Assembly (NCBI GenBank): GCA_015350385.1
Contig: WNKI01000002.1
Span: forward strand, 4,954,636 to 5,018,635
Direction of reading: 5' to 3'
DNA: 64,000 nt
Source of the DNA: Aculops lycopersici
Taxonomy: Eukaryota; Arthropoda; Arachnida; Trombidiformes; Eriophyidae
A program made the translations under genes and the position numbers. Of the stretch, positions 50,450 to 60,393 are shown piece by piece. Within the stretch, counting starts at the first letter, position 1, and each line of letters starts with the position of its first letter. Below the pieces are notes generated by a model. It was not told the DNA's origin, did not search any database, and saw only the letters and a list, made by a program, of their open reading frames with translations.

Positions 50450-52960
50450 AATAGAATGCAACGCGACGCAACAATCGTTGATTTTGGCCAACTGATAATA
50501 ATTAGCCGATCAATCTTCTCTCGTTGGTTGTCTAACGTTTGGAGAACTTCGACGACAATCGTAGGATCGATATTTTAGCACACTATTGAGATGATTCCGT
50601 GAGGTTTGATTCGATGTACGATCCCCGCGGGCGGCAGCCAAACGGACTTCCGGTTTGGTCCGCACCAACCAACCAACCAAACAGACCAAAGCGACGGGGC
50701 AAAGTAACGCCGAGTGACTTGGCGACCGCCTAAGTGCCACTCGTAGGTGAATCTTCTCCCCTTCTTTCTGTGTTTCCTATTCTACTTTTGCAGCCGCTCC
50801 TCTTACTGTTTGTGGAACTTGAGTTGCGTCACTCGCGGATACCATACAACCAAATTCAATCGACGACTGCGGCCACCAGACGAGGCGATACGAGACGAGA
50901 GCTCGAGAAAATCACGCGAGTTTCTCCTCTGAGTTGAGGTCTTCGAGTTAAAGTCCTCAGTGAGCAGGAGAATAGAAACAACAGCAAACGACAGACAGCA
51001 CAGCAACCACTGAGCTCATGATGATCGCGATTATCCATCCATCCGTTTGGCGGTCTTGGCGAAAGTTTACTTTGCCCAACTGTCTATCCAATTTCCTCAG
51101 TCAGCTCTGTCGACTTGCTGGCTCAACTTGCTCGTCGTAGCTTGCCAAATCGGCAAGCTAACTGTAGTTGTCGAGCGAGCGGGAGAGAGAGAGAGAGGGA
51201 GAACCGAGAGCAAGTGGAGCACAAAACCAGAGGAGCATTATAAAATTATAATGGCAGTTTGGCGGCCAACTACGAGGAATCTTTGGAACTTGAATGACTA
51301 AACTGGAGCCAGACGATTTTGTGCCAGTTTGTTGTGCTTGTGCCAGATGGGCTCTCGTAGTGTTTGTGGTCTTTTCATTGGACAACAATCTGAAAATAGA
51401 TAAACATATCGCGTGTGTCCATTTGAGGCCAACTAGACTAAGAGTAACGGAGCACAACTCGACTCAACTCAACTCAACTCCGTTCAGCTCGTAACTGAAC
51501 TCTCTCCCTCAGCTTGTGCTGTTCCGTTACAAGCAAGTTGCAAGCAAAACCAAGGGAGAAGATAGCAACTAAACAGCAACAATAACAGAGGAGGACAATT
51601 TTGTTGCCGCCACAAGAGACGGGCACCAACCGTACTTTCTTCTATCTGGTTGGCAGGAGCAGCAAAAAGAGCAATGGAAACAGCAACCAGAGAGCAACTT
51701 GAATGCTCGCGCTGCTTTGTGTTTGTTGCAAAACAAACGAGCAGTTTCATTGAGTTGAGGTCCCGTTAAATCTAAAACCAACAACAGCAGCACGTTGGTC
51801 TTCCTCTTTCTCTCAGGTGAGGTCTTCGGTGCTCAATTATGATGATGATGGTGGTGATCATCATCTAACTGTGCTGCGCAACACAGACACACAACTCTCT
51901 CTCCCTCTCTCTTTCCCTAATCCAAAAACAGCAATGGCGCAACCATTTGCAGGTTAACGAGCCGAGCAACTTAACTGCTCGGCTCTTTGTCCACGACACA
52001 CAGGTAACCTGCAGTTTGTCCGTCGTGTGTCCACAACGTGAACCTTGGGCCACCCATTCACGGGCAACGAGAGTTTTGGCTGTCGACTCGGAAATGGCGA
52101 CAAGATTGAGAGCACTTAAAAACCGGAGCAGAAGGCACGCGCGTTGCGTCATCATCTCGGCTAGGCGTTTCAATTAGCGCGTCCATTGAGTTAGCCTCAA
52201 GTTGCGTGCAACGTTGCGGCGCTAACTGAATGGTTTGCCGAATCAGATCTGCAGCTCTTTGTACAGCAGGTGGTTAAAATTTCGCACGACTTTCGAGCGC
52301 GTGGATTTGCCAAGTGAGTGGCGTGAAAAATTTCAACTCGACGGCTAGCTAGTTGCCTGCCAGACGAACCAACTGACAGTCTCTTCGTGTCGGAGTTTAC
52401 AAAATTGAAAACTCCAACCCGAAGAAAACCGGAAGTGCGGAGGCGACCACACGATGGCACCGGCGTTTAGTGGTGTTAGCGCTGGGAAACATGTGGCGAC
52501 GCTCTGGTGGTGACAAGTGGCGGCCGGCGGCGAGGAGTGAGCTGTCAGCTTGCAGCTTCTCGTTGTAGTCGGTGGTTGTTGTTGTTGTTGGAATTCAGAG
52601 CACACTTTTAGTTTCTCTCCACTCAACTCGACTCGACTCAACTCAACTCAAATGCAACTTCCGCTCGTCTTAAGATGTCGAGAGTTGGAATTCCAACTTC
52701 GAAACTCCAATTTCCAACCTTTCCCGCCGCCAAGCCGAAAAAAGGTTGCCAACTAATGAAAAGGTTGCGCCAGTAATGACTCACGTGTGGCCAACGTGAT
52801 GAATGGTAGGATGGGAGTCATCGTCTCGCGAGCCTTTTGACTAGCTGTTCAGTCAGTTATCTTAACTCGACTCAAACTTTATCGATTCATTCAATGCCAC
52901 CTATACATAAATAAACAAATGGCACGTGTGTCGCTTTCTCTCTTTCTATATATGACTTAC

Positions 52961-53543
52961 TTGTGAGTTTTCTCTTGGCTTCTTTATACGAATCTTTTCG
53001 TTCTAATGGTAAAGTGAGATCAACTTTAGGTTTGTTGTCTAGCTTGTTGACAGTAAAATCGTTGATTTTCTGGCACAGGTTAATTGAATCATCGTCACGT
53101 TTAGTGTGTGACGTCGTTTCTGTGACGATGAGATTTGCAGCGATGCTGATATTATCATCATTATTATTTGCTTGTTGTTGTTGCGGTTGTTCTAATTGAG
53201 GTAGTTGCTCCTGCTGTGACTTGATTGGACTTGATGGAAATTTACTCCCATTGGCGGTGGCGACTGCGGCAAGGATCTCTTCTCTGTAATTGATTATGTT
53301 GTTACCTAACAATCGTGTGGTTGTTTGCATCACATTGACCCGAGTACTTGTATTTACATGATTAGCTGGCGCCACTTCTGTTGTTGCTGCTTCTGCTGAT
53401 AATAATAATAATAATAATAATGATGTTGATGGTATAATTATTGAGAAGAGCAACACAAGCTGGCACATGACTGCGCTGTTCGGCTGACGATCGGCTTTCA
53501 TTGCGTTGTTTTGGTCAAAAAACAAACCAAACAAACAAACCAA
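52961..53543 (-). CDS. signal-peptide exon, probably exon 1 of the Dpr-like gene
   Basis: The frame starts at 53543 (or at Met15) and has a strong hydrophobic signal segment at about residues 26-50, ending SAEAATTEV. A polar Asn/Gln/Thr-rich region follows without domains. After 194 codons plus one base comes the donor ACAA|GTAAGT at 52961; the frame stays open only 24 further codons to a stop at 52887, which looks like intron read-through. The next minus-strand coding block is the Ig exon at 46963, which lacks a signal peptide and has an acceptor in the same phase. Joining them would give about 696 residues with signal peptide, two Ig domains and a GPI signal. Alternative: an unrelated secreted 218-residue protein ending at 52887. 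The leucine core of the signal is encoded by a (TTA)n microsatellite. Confidence 0.6.
53399..53422. repeat. (TAA/TTA)8 trinucleotide repeat inside a signal-peptide coding region
   Basis: Eight tandem TAA units on the plus strand. On the minus strand they read as TTA leucine codons in the hydrophobic core of the exon at 52961-53543. Confidence 0.9.
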
Positions 53544-55541
53544 TTAACCAGATTATTTTAGTAGGAACTTCATTCATTCACAATTTTTTTTCTTTTAATA
53601 CTATGGTCTTGACATTAGGTTTAAAACCTTGTTTAGATTCTCTTCTTTAAGTTACGGTAACATCAATAATAGTAACTTATTCCAAGGTCCAATTTGGAGT
53701 CTGACGACGGAAGTCTTGGTGCTACGAATCGGGAACCACTGCGCAAACTCGGTGCGACGAGCAACCACTAAAAGTCTTGCCGCTTTGGCCTTGCAGCGCT
53801 CTGATGCTGCTGCAAGGAAAGGCAAGGCAAGCAAATTGCCGTTGCTCAGCCGTGGCAACTGAGGTCGCGAGCAAGTGGCCAACGCGCTTTTAGCCTAAGC
53901 TACAAGGAGGGAACCAGAAGACAGTTTGTTAACACAGAGACACACAGAAGACAAACGAGCAACCACTTGGTGCCACTTGATTGTAATTGTGTGTCATCTA
54001 AGTCTTGTTTCTATTTCTAAATCTATCTCTCTTTCGCCTTATTCTTGCTTTGATCTCCTCCCCCGAGTTCGCCTCTCACTTGCCAATTTGTTAAATAGAT
54101 TACCGTTCGCTCAAACTTCCGCTCTCTCGCAGCCGATGCCTTTTCCAACTTTACACCGGAAGTTGCTTGATTTGCCTAAATCCAATGCGCAGTCTATCCC
54201 CTTCAATCTCAATGAACTTCTACGTGCAGTTGGCCATCCAGTCGGTGGGATTTACTTGAAATCACACTTGCCACAATCCGGCGACGATTGACACTCGCGC
54301 CCCAATGGAATCAATTTGCTCCCATCGAGTCTCTTGGCCTTTGCATTGGAGGAAGACGCAGTTCAACTTGCAAACCTCGAAAATCTAACTCGCTGGTAGG
54401 CTCAAGTAATCTAGTCAAATCTAACAGCGGAGTAAGAGTCACCAAAATAGAGAGAGAAAGAGAGTTGGGCGCTTAAATTGTCTTTATCGCGCAACATCTA
54501 GTTTTCGCTGCTAGTCTCAATGTCGCCACTGCCACCACCGAGGCTCCGTTGCCGCACTTCCGGTCCGCTGGCCAGCCACTGCTACTGGGAATTTCAATGC
54601 GAATGAAAGTGCGAATGCCCATCCTGTTCATTGAGAGTCAATGGAAGTTAACTGAACGCCACCACTTCTCATACATCGCGAGCCAACGATGGGTAGCGGT
54701 GGTAAAAGAATGCGAAAGTTGAAACAAACAAAAAGAGCTCACCAACTTGAGCATAAGTTTTCCCATTCCTTTGCTGGGTCATCATTATGGTTCACGAGAT
54801 CTGCACACCACAACCACTGCTGCCATGGCCTTTGTTATTTGGTGTCGCATGTCGACTTGTGTTTAATTTTTGCTCATATCATCATCACCACTGCCATTTG
54901 CTTTTGGCTGTGGTAACAGCGGCGGCGGCGGCAGCAACAACATCAGCTTGGTGATTGGTTGCCGCCTGTCGCTGGTTCAGTCTATTTCCGGTCTGCAAAG
55001 GCGTAGGGTGATTATTATTATTATTATTGTTGTTGTTGTTGTTATGATTGCTGTTATTTTGATCTGAGATAACAACTCAACTAATTCAGTGACGCTAGCT
55101 AGTGTAGTGCAGTGGTTATTGCTTGAATTGGAATAAATTTCAATGTTGGAACAGCCGACCAAAAGGTCGGCATTTACTAAACACTCGTTGATGGGATGAT
55201 ACCATTGTTTTGAGAGTCAGAGAAAACAATAAACTCGCTCTCAGTTTAACTGGTGGTTGCATAAAAATACCATCACAAACGGAGCAAAAACAATCAACGT
55301 CGTAGTAGTGAGAAAATTGGGATGAAATTGACATCTGAAGCCAATATTTATCGCCCTGAGCTAGTCGCATGAATAGACAGGTGGGCAACAAGGGTAGCAG
55401 CAGCAGCAGCAAAGGTAACCTGATGGTGCATGCGCAAATCAATCAACTACTCTTCCTCATAATTGAGTGCTGAAGTGAGGTTCACTAATTGTTTACCTGG
55501 CCTACGGATTATTTTGCATCACGACCTTTCGGGGAACTCGA
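53544..55541. other. intergenic region without a recognisable gene
   Basis: About 2 kb between two divergent genes. It has CCGGAAGT motifs at 54156 and 54556 and an ATT/GTT repeat at 55011-55043. A 121-codon plus frame (53926-54291) and a 100-codon minus frame with a leucine run (55140-55442) show no domain and are not called. Confidence 0.5.
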
Positions 55542-55549
55542 TATATAAG
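55542..55549 (+). promoter_or_regulatory. TATA box of the small secreted peptide gene
   Basis: TATATAAG, with an initiator-like TCACTC about 31 bases downstream (from 55573). The start codon is about 115 bases after that. The spacing fits a strong focused arthropod promoter. Confidence 0.75.
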
Positions 55550-55689
55550 CCGACGCATTGTGGTAATCGAACTCACTCGTTAGACATCTTCGAATCAACC
55601 GAACTCAATTGAAGCAATAACTCACACGAATCCACACCTCAGACCAACTAACCAACTCAAGTTACCCCAAAACTAAAAAGAAAACCAAC

Positions 55690-56019
55690 ATGTACAAGGC
55701 CACCATCTTCATTTTGGTCGTCGTTTGCGCAACCGTTGTTGCCGCAAGATCGGTACACGAAACGCCAGACATGCAGCAGGAACAGAGTATGGGCGGCCGT
55801 ATGGGAGGCCCGCAACAGGACGGTCAACAGCAGCAACAAGAGGGGGGCAACCAGCAAATGGGCGGTTCACAGGAGGGAATGAAGGGCGGCTCGGGCGGCG
55901 GTATGGGTAGACCGCAACAAGGGATGGGAGGTCCACGACAGCAACAGCAACGAGGCAACCAACAGAGGAGGGGCCAGCAAGGATTTGGAATGCAACAAGA
56001 CTTTTCCGGAAGTTTTTAA
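55690..56019 (+). CDS. small secreted Gly/Gln/Met-rich peptide
   Basis: A 109-residue protein with a classic signal peptide: MYKATIFILVVVCATVVA, probably cleaved before ARSVH. The mature part of about 90 residues has almost no hydrophobic core and is made of loose repeats of MGG, GGRMGGPQQ and poly-Gln, with a basic patch (RGNQQRRGQQ) and an aromatic end (DFSGSF). There are no cysteines. The gene is complete and compact: TATA box at 55542, an A-rich leader of about 115 bases, ATG in good context (ACC AAC ATG), a single exon, and AATAAA at 56085. Composition suggests a structural secretion such as glue, silk-like or cuticle-associated protein, or a low-complexity antimicrobial peptide; the sequence does not decide. 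I recognise no family, and it may be lineage-specific. The TATA-driven promoter suggests high, regulated expression. Confidence 0.82.
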   Translation: MYKATIFILVVVCATVVAARSVHETPDMQQEQSMGGRMGGPQQDGQQQQQEGGNQQMGGSQEGMKGGSGGGMGRPQQGMGGPRQQQQRGNQQRRGQQGFGMQQDFSGSF

Positions 56020-56084
56020 AATGACTGAAAGAGCGAAAATGTGGAATTATTTTGAAGAGTGGATTCGGGCTAAGTGAATCCATG

Positions 56085-56090
56085 AATAAA
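56085..56090 (+). terminator. poly(A) signal of the small secreted peptide gene
   Basis: AATAAA 66 bases beyond the stop codon at 56019. Confidence 0.75.
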
Positions 56091-59064
56091 TGATGCGAAT
56101 GATGAACAAAAGGTTAAGGTAACACCAAGCTAGTTACCTTTGATGCAACTTCCGTTTGCTAAGCTTCTGCTTCGATTCTATTTGATCGTGCTAGCCGGCC
56201 TGACCCAAGGCAGGCTAGAACGATCAAGTTGTAACCGATTCTCTCTCACTCTAAATTCCAAATGGCCGAGCCATAAAGACGCATAAACTAGTTAGCTCAA
56301 CCCCATTGTTTCCTTCGAGCTTATTCCTAGTTTCAAATGGCAGTTGTCTCCGTGTGTTTCGCCAAGTGGACTGTTGGCTGTTGACACACTAGCCAACTAA
56401 CGAGTGCAACTTTTGCTCGCTGTAAATGCAAACAATCGGACAAATCTGCTTACGTCCACTAGCGACATTTAGCCGGAAATTGGGACAAACTAGAGGAATA
56501 CGGCGACGACGAGCAAGTTGCCATTGATCGTGGTGGCTGCCCGAGCTGTCGAATTGCCAAAGCCTCGCGTCGCTCTCGACTTTCAACTTGCATTCAGTGT
56601 CCGCCAATTACGTGCACCACCTCCGCTACCTTCCGACTGACCAGGGGGCGTGACTAGCGGTGAACAATGGGAGGTGCTCTCGTCGATGCCATCGTCATCG
56701 TGGTGGTTGAGATATTGGCAGCAACTAGCGAGCACTCGAATTGAAGTTTATAGATCAAAAGTCTACCGCTGTTGCTCTAGTTTCTCTGGAATTTGCACGA
56801 ATTGTATGTTTGTATGGCATAGTCTCAGGGGCGAAGTAGGTGACCATTGAGTCGGTGGTCACGTAGCGTAGATGGATAGACAAAGACAAGGACAAAGAGT
56901 TTGCATCTCGAGGGCCAATCAGCGGGTTGGACGTGCCAGTTGCGTTGCTGTTGTGCGCGACTTCCGGTGGATGGAAGCCAATCAGCTGACGATGGGATTG
57001 TCCACTTACTCAGTGTGGTCACAAAATTGCAACCAGCGACCACCACGACAGATTCGCCAGCTCTTGTCCAAGTTTGACGATTTAATCCAAGAACTGGTGA
57101 GCCCAAATTAGCCGCGCCAACTAAGAGCTCAACTTTGATAGTAACTGAAAAGGCCCAGTGGATCCAGTCTTAGTTATGAGTAAACTTTCGCTCTGGTGGT
57201 GGTGGTGGTCTCACCCTCGTCGTCGTGGCCGCATGATTGGCGCTTGCTCAAAGTCAACAGCTTTGCGAGCATCCATTTCGAAATGGTTCGCTAGATGTTG
57301 CATCATCTCACTCGTTGAGCTGCTGGTCAAGCTTATCGCGCGAGTAAGGGCCGCAGTGATTGATGATTATTATTGGCGTTGTTCAGGACCGCAAAAGCAG
57401 GGCCAACAACTAGTCTAGCGAGCGCATTGCAGTCGATCTGACTGACAATACTTTCCATTTCGTTGGGGAGAAAGTCGAAAAAGGAAGCCATGGCATTTGG
57501 TCGCTCTATCCCCCCATCTCTCTGCCAGTGGCTTAGAATGGAGCCTCCAAAGTCTCTATTCATCATAATCATCATTAACTGGACGAGTGGTCTTTGCATT
57601 CGGTCTTCTATACGACCAACTAAACCGCCGAAGATCAGCAACCAAAACTAACTAAGCGCTAGCGTGATGCTCACTTGGGTTGGCGTGATTTTTGGCAGCC
57701 TAAACTCATGGAGATCAGCGAAAAAGCAAGCGAGCAAGCGACTGGAGGCTAACCGGTGGCCGCTGCTATGCAACTTACCAGAGGGGCGGCCACCTCATGG
57801 TCGGCCTCTGGTGGCCAAACAATCTCGGCCACGAAGCAACCATGAGGCTAATTAGGGGATCAATACTCATATAGCTCGTGAGTGGTCCAAGGCAAAGTGC
57901 GCGACCGAGACTTCCGCCTGTAGCTCTTTGTTTGGCCGCCACGCTTCTGGAGGATCGTGCGGCGGCTTGTCGGCACTCATTTCCGGTCGGCCATCGGAAA
58001 ACTTATCCTAACCACAATATCGCTTCTGAAAGAGGGAATCCGGTAGAGTGATGAGTGGATCAATCCACATGATCATATGCTAACTAGCACGGGCACTTAT
58101 GGAAAGCGGGAAAAGGAAACTCGCCCATCGACGGAGGACAATGTTTAGGTACTGCTGCGGAAAAGACAGAAAGCGTAGCGGGAACTTCGGTCACGGTTTG
58201 CGCTGTCAGCAGGTGATGGCAAGCGTTTCGCCGGCCACCTATGAATAATCTGCATGCATTTTCGGCAACGGCGAGCGACAAGTGCCGCTCAAAAAGCGCC
58301 CACTCAACGCTGCATTGCGAGGAGCAAAAACTTTTCTCCATTTACATGAGCACTTCCTAAGGGAACTTTGTCGCCTGTGCGGCCTATTGCATAACATGGC
58401 ATAGCATAAAGGTTGCCTAACTCGCCGATCAGCTGTTCCTCGCATGTCCTCTTTGGACGAAGCATTCAGAACTTCAACTTGAACATGTGGAAATCTTATG
58501 CCACCGGGATTGTGTGCCTTTGCGAATCAACCACCGACCACTTAGCCAGCCAGAAGGCAAGTCTAGCCAACTGGCTGGAGTTTTTTGAGTCGAAGTGCTA
58601 AAATTGGCACAACAATTACTCATATTTGCTCAATAATCTCACTGATGAGATCGTGACTATATACACATTGATTTATCACGACCACTGCAACGGGCGGCAT
58701 TGAAAAATCGTAGAAGACCTCTGAAAATTGGGCAAAGTGTAAGATTACACACTTTCATATATATATATTAGATCTATATTTATTTTATAATCATCCCTCG
58801 CAAGAAGACCAGCGAGTCTATTTATCTATCTGTCTGCCTTCTAGCTATCAATCAAATCTCAATCACATATCTACATTATTTATTTATCATACAAAATTGC
58901 AAGCGAAACATTTGATCTAATATTAGTGTGATCTTTCAACTTATTACATTTATACAACAAAACTTATAAGCTTGCATAACACATCAATCTATATTCATAT
59001 CTTAGATTATTAAGTTGAAGAGTAACTTCAAAATCCCTATTAAATTAAGTAATTACAAAATTAA
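56091..59064. other. intergenic region, AT-rich at its right end
   Basis: About 3 kb without a gene I can support. It contains the hairpin at 56182 and one CCGGAAGT at 56960. From about 58600 base composition becomes clearly AT-rich up to the ABHD12 start codon, as expected for its upstream region; a TA-rich stretch lies near 58758-58790. Confidence 0.5.
56182..56227. other. imperfect inverted repeat (hairpin) of about 46 bases
   Basis: TTGATCGT at 56182-56189 pairs with ACGATCAA at 56220-56227. After one mismatch CTAG pairs with CTAG, and after a 4-base CCGG bulge CCTG pairs with CAGG, leaving an ACCCAAGG loop. Function unknown. Confidence 0.6.
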
Positions 59065-60099
59065 ATGAAGAACTTGACTATAATGGCTCTATCAAAGTTG
59101 AGATTGATTTTAACCTCACTGTTAATTGTTTACATGATTTCACCTATCATATTCAAATACTCGCCTTTTATTCAGCGCTCACTGTTGTTTATGAATCATG
59201 TAAATACACATTATAACTTCAATCTCTCGCAACCCGAGGGTTTGGGCATCAAATGTTCTCGCTTGATACGATTACATCATAATAAATATGATGGAGAGAT
59301 TGAACTGGGTGCTTGGCATATATTACCTGAGTCAAGCTTACCAAATTGCATCACAACACCTGATGACAATCGAACCTTCATTGAGGATAAATTGGCATTC
59401 ACTGACCTTAGGCCCATTGTCTTGTATGTTCACGGCAATGGGGGCACTAGAGCCGGGCACCATCGAGGTCAATTGTACAGGAGACTTGCCTATGAGCACG
59501 ACTACCATATCATTACGTTCGACTACGCAGGCTATGGTGATTCTACTTACAAAACTCCAACCGCCGACGGCTTGACTGCCGATGCCAAGGCCGCCTACGA
59601 GTGGCTCTTAGCTCAACCAAATGTCAACAACAATCGAGTGATAGTTTGGGGCCACTCTCTAGGTACAGCAGTGGCGACCAGAATGGTTTCCGAGTTACCG
59701 GACAACATAAAACCAAGAAGATTGATACTGGAGGCCCCTTTTGACACATTAGCGAACGCTGTCGCAAACCATCCATTTGCTCAACCATTCACGGTGATGC
59801 CTTATTTTGAACAATTTTTTGTCGAACCAGTAAAACAGTCTAAGGAGTTATACTTTGATTCGGTGGACAAGATTATCAAGATCAAGACAACACCCATATT
59901 GATTATCCATGCAGATGATGATGGAATTTTGCCATCAAAACTTGGCAAGAACCTCTATGCAAAGGCTGTGGAGGTGTTGGGCGGATCCAAGGTAAAGTTT
60001 ATTTTAGTTGATGCTATTCATGGTTTAGGTCACAAGTATCTTTGTACTCACGCTGACACAATGGCAAAAGTGAAGACGTTTATAGGAGAAACGCATTAG
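59065..60099 (+). CDS. ABHD12: ABHD12-like alpha/beta hydrolase (lysophosphatidylserine lipase family)
   Basis: A membrane-anchored serine hydrolase; in mammals ABHD12 hydrolyses lysophosphatidylserine at the ER. The 344-residue frame has one hydrophobic anchor at about 14-33, then the hydrolase fold. Seen directly: the oxyanion strand LYVHGNGGTRAGHHR, the FDYAGYGDS segment, the nucleophile elbow GHSLG with Ser198, the acid in HADDD (284-286), and the catalytic His323 in LGHKY, equivalent to the RHKY histidine of ABHD12. EAPFDTL and the HPFAQPF stretch also follow the family. It is shorter than human ABHD12 (398 residues), mainly at the N-terminus. Translation could start at Met1 or Met8. Single exon. 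It converges on DDX1 with 294 bases between stop codons. ABHD12B or a related paralogue cannot be excluded. Confidence 0.92.
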   Translation: MKNLTIMALSKLRLILTSLLIVYMISPIIFKYSPFIQRSLLFMNHVNTHYNFNLSQPEGLGIKCSRLIRLHHNKYDGEIELGAWHILPESSLPNCITTPDDNRTFIEDKLAFTDLRPIVLYVHGNGGTRAGHHRGQLYRRLAYEHDYHIITFDYAGYGDSTYKTPTADGLTADAKAAYEWLLAQPNVNNNRVIVWGHSLGTAVATRMVSELPDNIKPRRLILEAPFDTLANAVANHPFAQPFTVMPYFEQFFVEPVKQSKELYFDSVDKIIKIKTTPILIIHADDDGILPSKLGKNLYAKAVEVLGGSKVKFILVDAIHGLGHKYLCTHADTMAKVKTFIGETH

Positions 60100-60393
60100 A
60101 TGTTCTACTTAAGGACTGTCATAATCAATACGTTCGAGACCTAGGAGTATTTTGCAATATCACTAATGAGAATGAAATCAATCTCTTTGTTATCACTATC
60201 GCATATGTGAGCTTGAGGTTGCGTTTCCGTCGCAGCTGTTGGTCATGGAAAATGACCGGAGAAATGTCGCAATCAACAGCTCCGTTAACTATATGGTATA
60301 AATGTTATTTATGTAATGATAAGTAGACTTGCAGTAAGATTGAATATAAACAAAGTTAGAGAATCTATAAGTTTCCTGAACATCTCATTAGAT
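60100..60393. other. short convergent 3' intergenic region
   Basis: Lies between the ABHD12 stop (+) and the DDX1 stop (-). I see no canonical AATAAA in the right orientation for either gene; AATATA and TATAAA variants are present near 60298-60350. The two 3' UTRs probably lie close or overlap. Confidence 0.5.

Larger units (their letters stand above)
46964..52960 (-). other. proposed 6-kb intron of the Dpr-like gene
   Basis: Bounded by a GTAAGT donor (minus strand, 52960-52955) and a pyrimidine-rich acceptor ending CAG at 46964. Both flanking exons are phase 1, so the frame is kept. The interval contains no gene I recognise. It holds seven CCGGAAGT motifs (47314, 47694, 49401, 50646 and 52429 among those spaced through it), a purine-rich AGAACAG array at 50390-50449 and (TC)n at 49522-49545. 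If the splice model is wrong this is plain intergenic DNA. Confidence 0.45.

Noticed and set aside
53926..54291. 121-codon plus-strand open frame
   Set aside because: No recognisable motif; it could be coding, but nothing beyond its length supports it.
55140..55442. possible secreted 100-residue protein on the minus strand
   Set aside because: The apparent signal peptide is a CAG/CTG repeat read as leucines and no downstream domain is visible.
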